Shown here in pieces: positions 11,166 to 20,477 of a stretch of DNA of 64,000 nucleotides (position 1 is the stretch's first letter; each line of letters opens with the position of its first letter). This DNA is from Epiperipatus broadwayi (taxonomy: Eukaryota > Onychophora > Udeonychophora > Euonychophora > Peripatidae): positions 9,343,092 through 9,407,091 of the forward strand of contig JAQFVV010000020.1 of NCBI GenBank assembly GCA_028023455.1. The letters run 5' to 3'. Under the pieces are notes generated by a model. That model saw only the letters and a list, made by a program, of their open reading frames with translations. It was not told where the DNA came from and searched no databases. The position numbers were made by a program, and so were the translations under genes.

Positions 11166-12029
11166 ATTGATACCCATTTTCTGTCTAATATCACGTGGCT
11201 AATTGGATTGGCTATCTAAAAAAAAATAATTTTAAATCTATTTGCGAGTATGGCAGGCAGAGACATTATTACCATTTCACTTGAATAAAAAAAAAGTAAT
11301 TATTTTTTTAAGAATATTAGTGAAATAAATATTCTTAAAACTTGGACACTTGTTTAACATTATTATTTAATAAAATCAATACTCCACTAACATTAGTAAT
11401 TTATCTGAACTCATGGATAACCATACATTCTAAATAGCTATCCGTAGTTCAAAAGTGTTGAAAATTCTAAGTATAACTAAAATTGTTTTAATTAATGATA
11501 GGGGGGGGGGGCAGCTTCTTTTTTTAAATTAGAAATATCACACAATAGTGATTTCTAAAATTATTTATAGTAAAAAAAAACAACAAAAACATATGAATTG
11601 AAACAGAGGACCTTAGATAGCAATTTTAACAAACTTTTATAATCAGTTCTGGATAAATAATCTTTTTAGTAAACCAAAAATTGATTATCTACTGCTTATT
11701 GACATTATAAATAGTTATGTAATATAGTTACGTAATTGACTATGACTAAAAATTCTACATAATTGACTGTACGTATTCCAGTAAAATAATTTAATAAAGT
11801 TACATGAGTCTTGGTTTAACATCAGACAAACAATATTTTAATTATTATTTCATTAATACCAACACTATTTACTACATTGCAATTATATTATTTATATACT
11901 AAATACATCTTCCTGCAAAAAACATATAATTTAATGATCACATTCAATGTGACTAACAGTAATCAAATCATATTTTTCACAAAATGGTAGTTATTAAAAA
12001 AATTTTAAAAGAGACTATTGGATTAGAAT
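11166..12029. other. AT-rich DNA, no feature seen
   Basis: Only AT-rich sequence with a G run at about 11500-11511. Confidence 0.4.
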
Positions 12030-12350
12030 TCAGGCTGAACAAATTTGAAAATTTTTTAATAGGCTTGAAATTATTTTCCAGATAATCAGACTTTTGTCAA
12101 CCAAACTAACCATATATGGCTTGCAGCTGATCGACCAGATGGAAAAGGTGAGGAATGTGGCTAATCTTATCCACACAAATGTTTTCGTGCCAAGGCAGCA
12201 TTGGATTGAGGTGATCATTTGAAAGTTAATCTTTGAGTTTGTGTGGATTAATTGCCTGATGCTGTTGAGATTGGGGCAGATGTTCAAAATGTGTTCCAAT
12301 GTCTCTAATTCCTGCTGCTCATTTAAATCCTCTCCAGCTCTTCATTAACA
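12030..12350 (-). pseudogene. Possible LINE C-terminal remnant
   Basis: The minus-strand frame (89 codons from its ATG at 12299, open further upstream) begins LETLEHILNICPNLNSIR. The pattern ET-x-HIL-x-x-CP about 10 residues before R is typical of the Cys-His tail after the RT or RNase H domain of R1/I/CR1-type LINEs. Nothing upstream or downstream supports a longer element, and the rest of the frame is hydrophobic without motifs. The assignment rests on this single motif. Confidence 0.35.
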
Positions 12351-13039
12351 TCATCAACAACATAAAAAAAGGGATGAAATCCTCTCTACCAGTACGGCTT
12401 TAAATTGAGACATGGAGACTATTCGAAGCCCCAATACAACAATAATGCAAACAGTGCAATGAACTCACATCAACCCACCATCAAAGAACAATATATTTAA
12501 TATCCCTACAAATACTCTATGGTCACTCCAAGCATCAACCTGTTGCAGGAACACAATGTCATTCACTGGAAATACTACAACCAGTAAAAATACAACAGCT
12601 GTACAAGATAACTAATGTCCACATAATAATACATGCAAGAAAACTTTTGAACTTTTAACCAAGTTTAACCTATTATCCTATCAATCATAATACTATGTAT
12701 ATTTTGTGTTAAATAAATTTCTTTACTAACCATATATAATGTTGGTCAGTAAATAAATATCAAGAGACTTTCAAATTGTGGGGAAGGATATGGGGTAATA
12801 AAAATGATAGTAACATGAAGATATAAAATTTCTAAACATTGAACAGTACTAAGATAGAAATTTGGACTAGAAATAACCCCAGATATAAAACTTTACAAAA
12901 TTGGATAATACAGATATGACATTATATGCTCATATCATCTGAAGGCTGAAAAGAAGTGCATTTCATGGTAACACAGTACACAGATTATATTTAATTACAA
13001 GATGTGTAATGAATTAATTTATATATCCACAAATTATAA
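12351..13039. other. No feature seen
   Basis: About 700 bp, slightly less AT-rich in its first 300 bases, without ORFs or matched repeats. Confidence 0.35.
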
Positions 13040-13050
13040 TGGACTTTAGA

Positions 13051-13865
13051 TAATATTTTAATTTCCAAAGTGCAGATAGTTGAAAATTGAAATAAATTGA
13101 GATACTGCCAAATCTCACTGCACTCATTACAAAACCTATCCAGCAGCCAATCAGATGGAATGATAGCTGTTCAAACAACAATCAAACCCAAACACACAAC
13201 AAAGATTTTATGAGAAAAGGATGGCTTTCTCAACTTGTCCCTCTCCAGTCATAAGTATTTAGGTTTGAAAGCTTGAAGCTTCAAATATCTTCACAAATAA
13301 TTCACCGAGTCCAAATCATAAACATACAACGCAAAATCCTATGATTTACTACGTAATAGTTTTTAGAATACATAACAAGCAGTAAAGTATGTAAATAATA
13401 TTTTAATTTCCAAAGTGCAGATAGTTGAAAATTAAAATAAATTGAGATACTGCCAAATCTCACTGTGCTCATTACAAAACCTATCCAACAGCCAATCAGA
13501 TGGCATGATAGCTGTTCAAATTACAATCAAACCCAAACTATCTGCACTTCAGAAATTAAAATATTTACATACTTTATTGCTTGTTATGTATTCTAAAAAC
13601 TACTATGTAGTAAATCATAGGATTTCACATTGTATGTTTATGATTTGGACTCGGTGAGTTATTTGTGAAGATATTTGAAGCTTCAAGATTTCAAACCTAA
13701 ATACTTATGACTGGCTTGGATATATAGAGTGAAAAGTTGAGAAAAGGGTGGCCACCCTTTTCTCATAAAATCTTTGTTGTGTGTTTGGGTTTGATTGTCG
13801 TTTGAACAGCTATCATGCCATCTGATTGGCTATGGGATAGGTTTTGTAATGAGCACAGTGAGTTT
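13051..13865. mobile_element. Family B fold-back element with 11-bp duplication
   Basis: Layout: a full direct unit (13051-13395), a partial direct unit (about 13396-13540) and an inverted unit (13541-13865). CAAAGTGCAG recurs at 13066 and 13411, giving a 345-bp unit. TGGACTTTAGA stands immediately before (13040-13050) and after (13866-13876), an 11-bp target-site duplication. Each unit carries the palindromic core TTGAAGCTTCAA. No canonical hammerhead is visible, but position and layout match families A, C and D. The plus-strand frame at 13442-13657 runs through the fold-back and is incidental. Confidence 0.85.
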
Positions 13866-13876
13866 TGGACTTTAGA

Positions 13877-14583
13877 GTAATTTCTAATTATTATTTATTC
13901 TTTTATTTATATACATTTATTTGTAAGTCAATAAACTTGTATCACTAAGTGTAAACTGTCTTTGTTTCTTTTTTAATAAAGTTATTATTGCTACCTGGCT
14001 GGTATTGAAAGAATAATCTCCGGGACACAGCAACAATACACTCATCATTAAATATTAGAAAATATTTGAAAATACATATACAAAATTAAATGCATAAATA
14101 TTTATTAATTGCACCAAAACTCTACTTTAAAATGTAAGAATGGGTGTGTTATTATTATTACTATACATATGCTTCAAAATCTGTATAAGAATGATGAAAT
14201 TGTTCATATCTTTTTGTGGGTTCTGTGTTTGTAAAATAATCTGAAATCAACTCCAAGACATTTTATAATTTAGAAAGATACCCATTGTGATTTATGATCA
14301 TGTTACTAAAAAATCAAAAATAATTTTTGAAAATGTAGAAATGAATTCAAAGCTAGTGATGGAATGCAGCAGTAAAACGAGTTGCAAAAGATTATGAATA
14401 AGGGTAAAGTTTTGTAAAGACAAGAAAATATTAATAGTAAAAGCATTCTTTAAAATTAAATTACAAAGATATACACCTGGAAAGATTTCAACTAAAATGT
14501 TCAGAAATAATATTAAAAAATTAAGCATAAATATTATGTGCCTAATAAAGTTTTGGTTCATGATTTAGTAATGATATAAATAA
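13877..14583. other. AT-rich DNA, no feature seen
   Basis: No repeat match. The minus-strand frame at 14298-14561 is hydrophobic, low-complexity and unsupported. Confidence 0.35.
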
Positions 14584-15416
14584 GTTTGTGGATTAAAATG
14601 GGAAGCTAAAAGAATGAAAGTAAATGGAGATTATTTAAGTCATTTAGATTTTGCAGATGATGTAGTTGTTTTTGCAAATAATGCTTCAGAGCTGCAGGAA
14701 ATGTTGCAGGAGTTATCAGATGAAAGTAGGACTAAAGATAAATGTTAAAAGGACTAAAGTAATGTTTGATGAATTTTGTCAAAATATGAAAATAAAGTTT
14801 GATTATGATGAGTTAGAAGAAGTTAACAGTGACAAATACCTTGGTCAGATTATTAATACATATGGAAACACAGTGAATAAAATTAATCATAGAATTAAAC
14901 TTGGTTGGAGTGCTTTTGATAGAAATAATTTAATACTAAAAGGAAATATGCCTATGTGTTTGAAAAGAAAGGTTTTTTAATAAATGTGTTTAACCAGTTT
15001 TTACTTATGGATCTGAGACTTGAACACTTAATAGAAGAGCAATTTAGAGACTTCAGACCACTCAAAGAAGTATGAAGAGATACATGTCAGGAGTAACAAG
15101 AAGAGACTGAAAATGCAATATATGGGTAAGAGAACAAACAGCTGTTACTGACCTCATCGAAAAAATTAAAAGAGTGAAGTGGAGTTGGGCTGGACATATT
15201 GCTAGAAGAGATGATAATAGATGGACAATTGAAATCTTAAATTCCAAGAAATTGTAAAAGACCCAGAAATAGACCACATGTGAGATGGATGGATGAAATA
15301 AGAAAGTGTGCAGGGGTGATATGGAGAAGAGAAGCTAAAGATCAGAGAAGATGGATTGAACTTGGATACACCTTCTTCTTCAGTGAATTGATAATGGTTG
15401 ATGATGATGATCTTTT
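14584..15416 (+). pseudogene. RTE-type LINE, 5'-truncated copy
   Basis: Colinear with the minus-strand LINE at 28758-30465. The first part reads MKVNGDYLSHLDFADDVVVF, with the FADD catalytic box of RT motif C. A later frame (14666-14980) gives VGLKINVKRTKVMFDEF, SDKYLGQIINTYGN and NHRIKLGWSAF, the thumb region typical of RTE-like endonuclease-reverse transcriptases. The 3' part encodes the conserved tail (VRWMDEIRKCAG, a Trp-Arg-Arg segment and RRWIELGY) and ends in ATGATGATGATC. Frameshifts near 14700 and 14980 and stops kill the frame. Domains before motif C, including the apurinic-type endonuclease, are missing, as expected after incomplete target-primed reverse transcription. Confidence 0.85.
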
Positions 15417-16184
15417 AAAAGAATAACAAAAAAAAAAACCTCCAAACTAATCCATTTTTAAAAAAAAGACCCTTCATAAATTTAAATAAAATAGATTTAA
15501 ATAGCAGTAGGCATTATAAACATGGATTATAAAAGAAATGAAAGAACAAAAAAAAAAAACCATTTGGCTAGCAATGAGATAATAGAATAAAGAAATAATA
15601 ATAAAAAAATGGAAAATTTTAAATTCTGAAAAAGATAAAAATATGTATACAAGACTTAATAGTAAATTGAAATATAAAATAGATAATACTAAAAAAAAAT
15701 TAATCAGGAAGATAGTATGGAAAAATAGAAAAATTTCAAGGAAATAAACAGCTTAAATTGGAAAACAAGGTTTACAAAAATAATGCAGTAATTAAAGTTA
15801 GTAATTACATGATAGAATAAATAAGTGATTTGTGTGAAGCTTTCATGGATACTAATTTGAAAGAAATGAAAAGTAAAAATGAAATAAGTAAACAATAATT
15901 AAAAAAGAAATTGTAGAACATTTAACTGTGACAAAAATGGCTAAGCATGGAGAATAGATGAAGATTCTATTGTTAAAACACTTCATAAACTAGTTGAGAA
16001 AAAAAATTTATCACAGTGAACTATAAGGATTTTAGAATACAGAAATTATCTTATTGGTACAAACAGTTCAAAATCTTGAGTAAATGAATTTTTAATAGAT
16101 TTTATACTTTAGATAGAATAATAAATTATGCAACTGTAATGGTAAGAACTGGTAATATATATATATATATTATTGTAATGAACT
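15417..16184. other. Purine-rich decayed DNA
   Basis: A-rich on the plus strand, with fragments that look like a broken charged reading frame (for example KEIVEHLTVTKMAK near 15905). No family can be named. The minus-strand frame at 15704-15895 is an antisense artefact of the purine richness. Confidence 0.3.
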
Positions 16185-16445
16185 TGAACTTTCAAGCTCC
16201 CAACTTCTATCTATCTTATACAACTCATACACATGACTACACACATGTGAAAAAGATAAATTATCTCCAATATATGTACTTCATGCTGAATTAACATGAT
16301 CAGCATGTCCAGTTTCAAAATACATATATTGGAGATCATTTATCTTTTTCACACATATGTGGTCATGTGTATCAATAGTATAAAACAGATTGGATAGAGG
16401 TAATTGGAGCTTAAAAGCTTCGAGTTCAAGCCCCTTATAATTACA
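16185..16445. mobile_element. Family D fold-back copy
   Basis: The two halves are reverse complements: GAACTTTCAAGCTCCCAA... and, near the right end, GGAGCTTAAAAGCTTCGAGTTC. CACATGTGAAAAAGATAAAT is matched by ATTTATCTTTTTCACACATA. The centre (ATGATCAGCATG near 16299) is where the ribozyme region of other copies would lie, but the core boxes are lost. Confidence 0.7.
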
Positions 16446-17040
16446 ATAAGTTTAGTATAGACAATGTACACATACTTAAATAATATATATATTACTATAA
16501 TTTAATCTATAAGTACCAAATGTTTTGCATTTACCCCTTTGACAACATCTTTCTTGTATATATTATATTTTCATTAATCATTTCAATCAACTTCAATCTT
16601 CAGGCACTAGAAATATTTGCAGTTTGAAATAAAAATGAAGATGTTTAAAATCATGAAAATTTCAAAGTAGATTGTTTTGATTTTTCTGATTTGTTTTAAT
16701 TCCCCAATTTCTAAGATATGGACCATAAAGATAATTTGAAGAGAAAAAATATTTTTGTATGACATATTAATTCAAAACTTTCTTTGATTAATAATTTTTT
16801 CTCTTAAAAATAATAAAATTTTCATTAAGTGAGTAGAAGAAACTATAACAATTAAAAATACTAAACAGGAGTCCCTAGAGTTTATGAATATAGAACAAAA
16901 AATACTTTTACTAACTTTATTTATCAGAATTTTTTTTATCAATACATCATTATTAAATTTTACTAATTTTAAATTACATTTAAAATATTTTTTCCTATCA
17001 TAGATATTAAATAAATTTTTTAACGCTTTGTAAAGAATCT
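16446..17040. other. AT-rich DNA, no feature seen
   Basis: No ORF or repeat match seen. Confidence 0.35.
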
Positions 17041-18120
17041 TGGCTATTTGTAAGCTGCTTTTAACACCCTATGGATGTAGTCATAAACATGTGACCAAAG
17101 ATATTTAGAAAAGATCTATGATCTCCAATATGTACATTCATGCTGAGCTAGCACTCATCAGTTGGCCCAGATCACAATCTCTTACACATATCCTTATCAT
17201 TATTCAATATATGTATATATAGATTGCAAATTACTACAGTTTTAAATGTCAAACATGTTGCTCCTTCAACTTTAACACAAATCACTTAATAAAATTATAT
17301 TAATAATTTTTATTAGTCACTCATTAGAGTAGAGCTTATCTACTGAATGAATAATATTTCTGTAGTGTAATTTTCACTACACCAATCTCATGCAAGAAAC
17401 AGACTAGCTTCTATCTACTTTTAATACCTTGTGAGGGGATGTAATCATAAACATAAGACCAAAGACATAGGGAAAAAATCTATGATCCCCAAGATGCATA
17501 TTTTGTGCTGAATCAGCACTCATAATTTGGCTCAGACCACAACAATCTCTTGCAAATACATTTATTATTGATAAACAGAGCAAAACTCTCCATACAGTAT
17601 TGCCACCTGTGCTAAACAGAGTAATCAATGGATGCCAGAAGGCTTGTGCATAAAATCCCTATCTAATGCCTACTCATCCAATATCCCCAGACTAGTTTCT
17701 GGCTTGTGGCCTTCATGATGAGCTTTGGATCTGAGAGCACTGCATCTAGATCTTAGGATCTAATGCAACCCTCTAGCAACCACCTTTTATCTCTACTTAA
17801 CTACAAAACTATGAGAATGAAAACACAAAAAATATTTTCAATCTAAGCTCAATAGCTTATATAGTCATATGGGTCTGAACTCAGTTCAGCACCCATACAT
17901 TTTGGTGTCTTTGGCTCTTTTACAACCATAGCCACCACTATCCTATTAGGCAGGATTGGTGTTAAACCATTAAGCATCACATGATCACATTTCCTATACT
18001 AGCACATTAATTGTTGATAAACAGAGCAAAACTCTCCATACAGTATTGCCACCTGTGCTAAACAGAGTAATCAATGGATGCCAGAAGGCTTGTGCATAAA
18101 ATCCCTATCTAATGCCTACT

Positions 18121-18180
18121 CATTCAATATCCCCAGACTAGTTTCTGGCTTGTGGCCTTCGTCAGTGAGGAGCTTTGGAT
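18121..18180 (-). ncRNA. Hammerhead ribozyme, family A (direct unit)
   Basis: Minus strand: TCCTCA (stem I, 3' side), CTGACGA (18159-18165), A, GGC-CACAA-GCC (stem II), A, GAAA, ACTAGT as self-complementary stem III, C17, then TGGGGA (stem I, 5' side). Distal stem I pairs ATCCAA with TTGAAT at five of six positions. The expected cut is after the C of AGTC. All residues of the catalytic core (CUGANGA, GAAA, NUH) are present. Confidence 0.8.
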
Positions 18181-18567
18181 CTGAGAGCACTGCATCTAGA
18201 TCTTAGGATCTAATGCATTGATTACTCTGTTTAGCACAGGTGGCAATACTGTATGGAGAGTTTTGCTCTGTTTATCAACAATTAATGTGCTAGTATAGGA
18301 AATGTGATCATGTGATGCTTAATGGTTTAACACCAATCCTGCCTAATAGGATAGTGGTGGCTATGATTGTAAAAGAGCCAAAGACACCAAAATGTATGGG
18401 TGCTGAACTGAGTTCAGACCCATATGATTATATAAGCTATTGAGCTTAGATTGAAAATATTTTTTGTGTTTTCAATTTCATTCTCATAGTTTTGTAGTTA
18501 AGTAGAGATAAAAGGTGGTTGCTAGAGGGTTGCATTAGATCCTAAGATCTAGATGCAGTGCTTTCAG

Positions 18568-18626
18568 ATCCAAAGCTCCTCACTGACGAAGGCCACAAGC
18601 CAGAAACTAGTCTGGGGATATTGGAT
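18568..18626 (+). ncRNA. Hammerhead ribozyme, family A (inverted unit), best copy
   Basis: CTGACGA at 18583-18589, GAAA at 18603-18606, cleavage-site C17 at 18612. Stem II is GGC/GCC with loop CACAA (positions 10.1 and 11.1 are an A-A mismatch). Stem III is the palindrome ACTAGT. Stem I pairs TGGGGA (18613-18618) with TCCTCA (18577-18582) with one G-U pair, then after an internal loop TTGGAT (18621-18626) with ATCCAA (18568-18573). Open at stem I, so type I. The internal loop of stem I and loop II are where active natural hammerheads make their tertiary contact; that contact here is inference. Confidence 0.85.
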
Positions 18627-19062
18627 GAGTAGGCATTAGATAGGGATTTTATGCACAAGCCTTCTGGCATCCATTGATTACTCTGTTTAGCATAGGTGGC
18701 AATACTGTATGGAGAGTTTTGCTCTGTTTATCAACAATTAATGTGCTAGTATAGGAAATGTGATCATGTGATGCTTAATGGTTTACATTTATTATTGTTG
18801 AGTATATATATACAGAAAGCAAATTACTACCCTCACAACTTGACACAAACCACTTAATGAAAGTATATTAATAATTTTTATTAGTCATTCATTAGACTAG
18901 TGAAAATCACACTACAGAAATATTATTCATTATTTGATAATCTCTAGTCTGATGAATGACAAAAATTATTAATATACTTTCATTAAATGATTTGTGTGAA
19001 AGTTGTGATGGCAGCACATTTGACATATCAGTTAAAGTGCGGTAATTTGATATATATATATA

Positions 19063-19290
19063 TAACCATTAGAAACCAGTCATCACCTAAACATATCTAT
19101 AAATAGTAATCAATATTTCTCACTGTTGTCAAGGCAACCTCTCTCCTTTTAATAGCAAGAGTTAGTAAGAGTGGATTTCCACTCATGCTATTAAAAAGAG
19201 AAAGGATGCCTTGACAACAGTGAGAAATATTGATTACTGTTTACATTGGTTTGCTTAGGTGGTGACTGTTTTCTAATGGTTATATATCCC
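19063..19290. mobile_element. Hairpin element M
   Basis: Arms of about 95 bp: AACCATTAGAAACCAGTCAT... pairs with its complement ending ...CTAATGGTT, and CACTGTTGTCAAGGCA with TGCCTTGACAACAGTG. The loop is about 40 bases. It interrupts the inverted unit of the family D composite. Related sequence lies at 25156-25540. Confidence 0.75.
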
Positions 19291-19368
19291 ATTTAGCTTT
19301 ATGCATTATTTTTATACACACACACACACACACACTAAACAATCATAAAGAAATGTATAAGAGATTGT

Positions 19369-19430
19369 AGTCTGGGCCAACTGATGAGTGGTGGTTCAGT
19401 ATGAAATATGCATCTTGGGGATCATAGATC
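19369..19430 (+). ncRNA. Hammerhead ribozyme, family D
   Basis: CTGATGA at 19381-19387, GAAA at 19403-19406, C17 at 19414. Proximal stem I is CCAA (19377-19380) with TTGG (19415-19418), then an internal loop and a distal stem GTCT with AGAT. Stem II here is GTGGTG-GTT-CAGTAT with one mismatch. The copy at 30700-30745 shows the intact form GTGCTG-GTT-CAGCAT but has lost GAAA. Stem III is AT-ATGC-AT. The core is intact; stem II pairing is weaker than in sister copies. Confidence 0.75.
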
Positions 19431-19620
19431 TTTTTCACTTGTCTTGGGTTGTATGCTTATGATTACATCCCTATCACAAGGTGTTAAAAGCAAACTATCT
19501 TACATTAAAGTGGTTTAATGAAAATTATAATACAGAAATATTATTCATTATTGAATAATCTCTAGTCTAATGAATGATTAATAAATGTTATTACCATCTA
19601 TAAATATTATCTATTTGCTG

Positions 19621-20398
19621 TCCATGATATAATTGTTCATAAAACTTAATGCATCATAACCCAGAGCAAATTGTTTTAATTTTAGAATAAAAAGTTCTCT
19701 AGAGAGCATATTAAATTTTTTAGAATAGTCTAGAAGGTAAGAACCACAAGTGATATCATTTGCAATATCATCAGGTACGTTAGCCAAGAAACTAGAGATA
19801 AAATATTCTTTTCTAAAGTCTGACTGTTACAAAGGTGAAATATTTATTTATTTTAAAAAATAATTAATTTACTTCTAAAACATGATTTCAAATTTTTATA
19901 AGAATAGGCAATACATTAGTAGGCCTATAGTATTAAAAAAATGAAGAAACAATTTATCTTAAAATAGGTCTTATAAATACAGGTTTTCAACATAGTGTGG
20001 AAAGTGAGAAAGGTAAGACCAATAGTTAATAATGACTGTAATAACATCTAGTCAAAAGATAGAACTTTATCATATTAATTGAAAGTTCATCAAAAGCATT
20101 AGCTTTAATAGATTTAAGGTCACTATTTAAAAAGATATAGTATGTTTTTAAAAGGACCTTTATTATAAAAACTCATATGATGAGCTACATTATAACGATT
20201 GCTAAGAAAAGAATTGCCCAATTTGGAAAACAGTTTCCAAAGAAATGAATTATTTATGGATTTAGATAAGTGAGCACTTTCCCCTGTCTAATAATATGTT
20301 GTAAAATTCTTATTTCAATTAAATAAATATACAATTATTTTAAATCTGTTGAATGTGATAATATACCTTTCACCATTAAAAAACAAGTTTATATATAT
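19621..20398. other. AT-rich DNA, no feature seen
   Basis: No ORF above background and no matched repeat. Confidence 0.35.
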
Positions 20399-20477
20399 AT
20401 GTCAAAGCGTTGACCGGGAAGCGAACCAGGGCCAGCTGCTTGGAAGACAGCTATGCTAACCGCTGGGCCACCAACGC
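20399..20477 (-). mobile_element. tRNA-Gly-like SINE, second copy
   Basis: The minus strand of 20407-20477 folds like tRNA-Gly(UCC): acceptor GCGTTGG against TCAACGC, anticodon arm GCTGTCTTCCAAGCAGC and a T arm with one mismatch, followed by TTTGACAT as in the copy at 10869-10962. It differs at scattered positions from that copy. The shared non-tRNA tail argues for a SINE. Confidence 0.65.

Larger units (their letters stand above)
17571..18783. mobile_element. Family A fold-back element, copy A2, 14-bp duplication
   Basis: Flanked by TACATTTATTATTG at 17557-17570 and 18784-18797. Contents: a full direct unit, a partial second direct unit to about 18215, then an inverted segment to 18783. CAAAACTCTCC at 17581 and 18027 gives a 446-bp unit. 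Three hammerhead modules: the first direct one is broken (deletion in CUGANGA near 17711), the second direct one (18121-18180) and the inverted one (18568-18626) have intact cores. Both ends fall inside a unit, so the element is a circularly permuted multimer, as expected if a self-cleaved or circular RNA was copied. The short minus-strand frame at 17404-17628 is incidental. Confidence 0.9.
17041..19620. mobile_element. Family D composite element with two nested insertions
   Basis: Outer element: a direct unit (17041-17405), a partial direct unit (17406-17570, resuming 18798-18905) and an inverted unit (18906-19620). The shared ACTCAT block recurs at 17153 and 17518, a 365-bp unit. Inside it sit a family A element (17571-18783, with its own 14-bp duplication) and the hairpin element at 19063-19290. 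The hammerhead of the inverted unit is listed separately (19369-19430). The two direct-unit modules are damaged: near 17123-17175 (minus) GAAA reads GAAT, and near 17481-17535 (minus) the CUGAUGA and GAAA boxes are both changed although stem II is perfect (GTGCTG/CAGCAC). Confidence 0.75.

Noticed and set aside
13640-13700. Family B as a canonical hammerhead
   Set aside because: GTGAAGA lacks the catalytic C3, no stem II lies before GAA, and stem I pairing is poor.
19063-19290. Element M as a hammerhead carrier
   Set aside because: GAAACCAGTC looks right for the GAAA side, but no CUGANGA box with a stem II precedes it.
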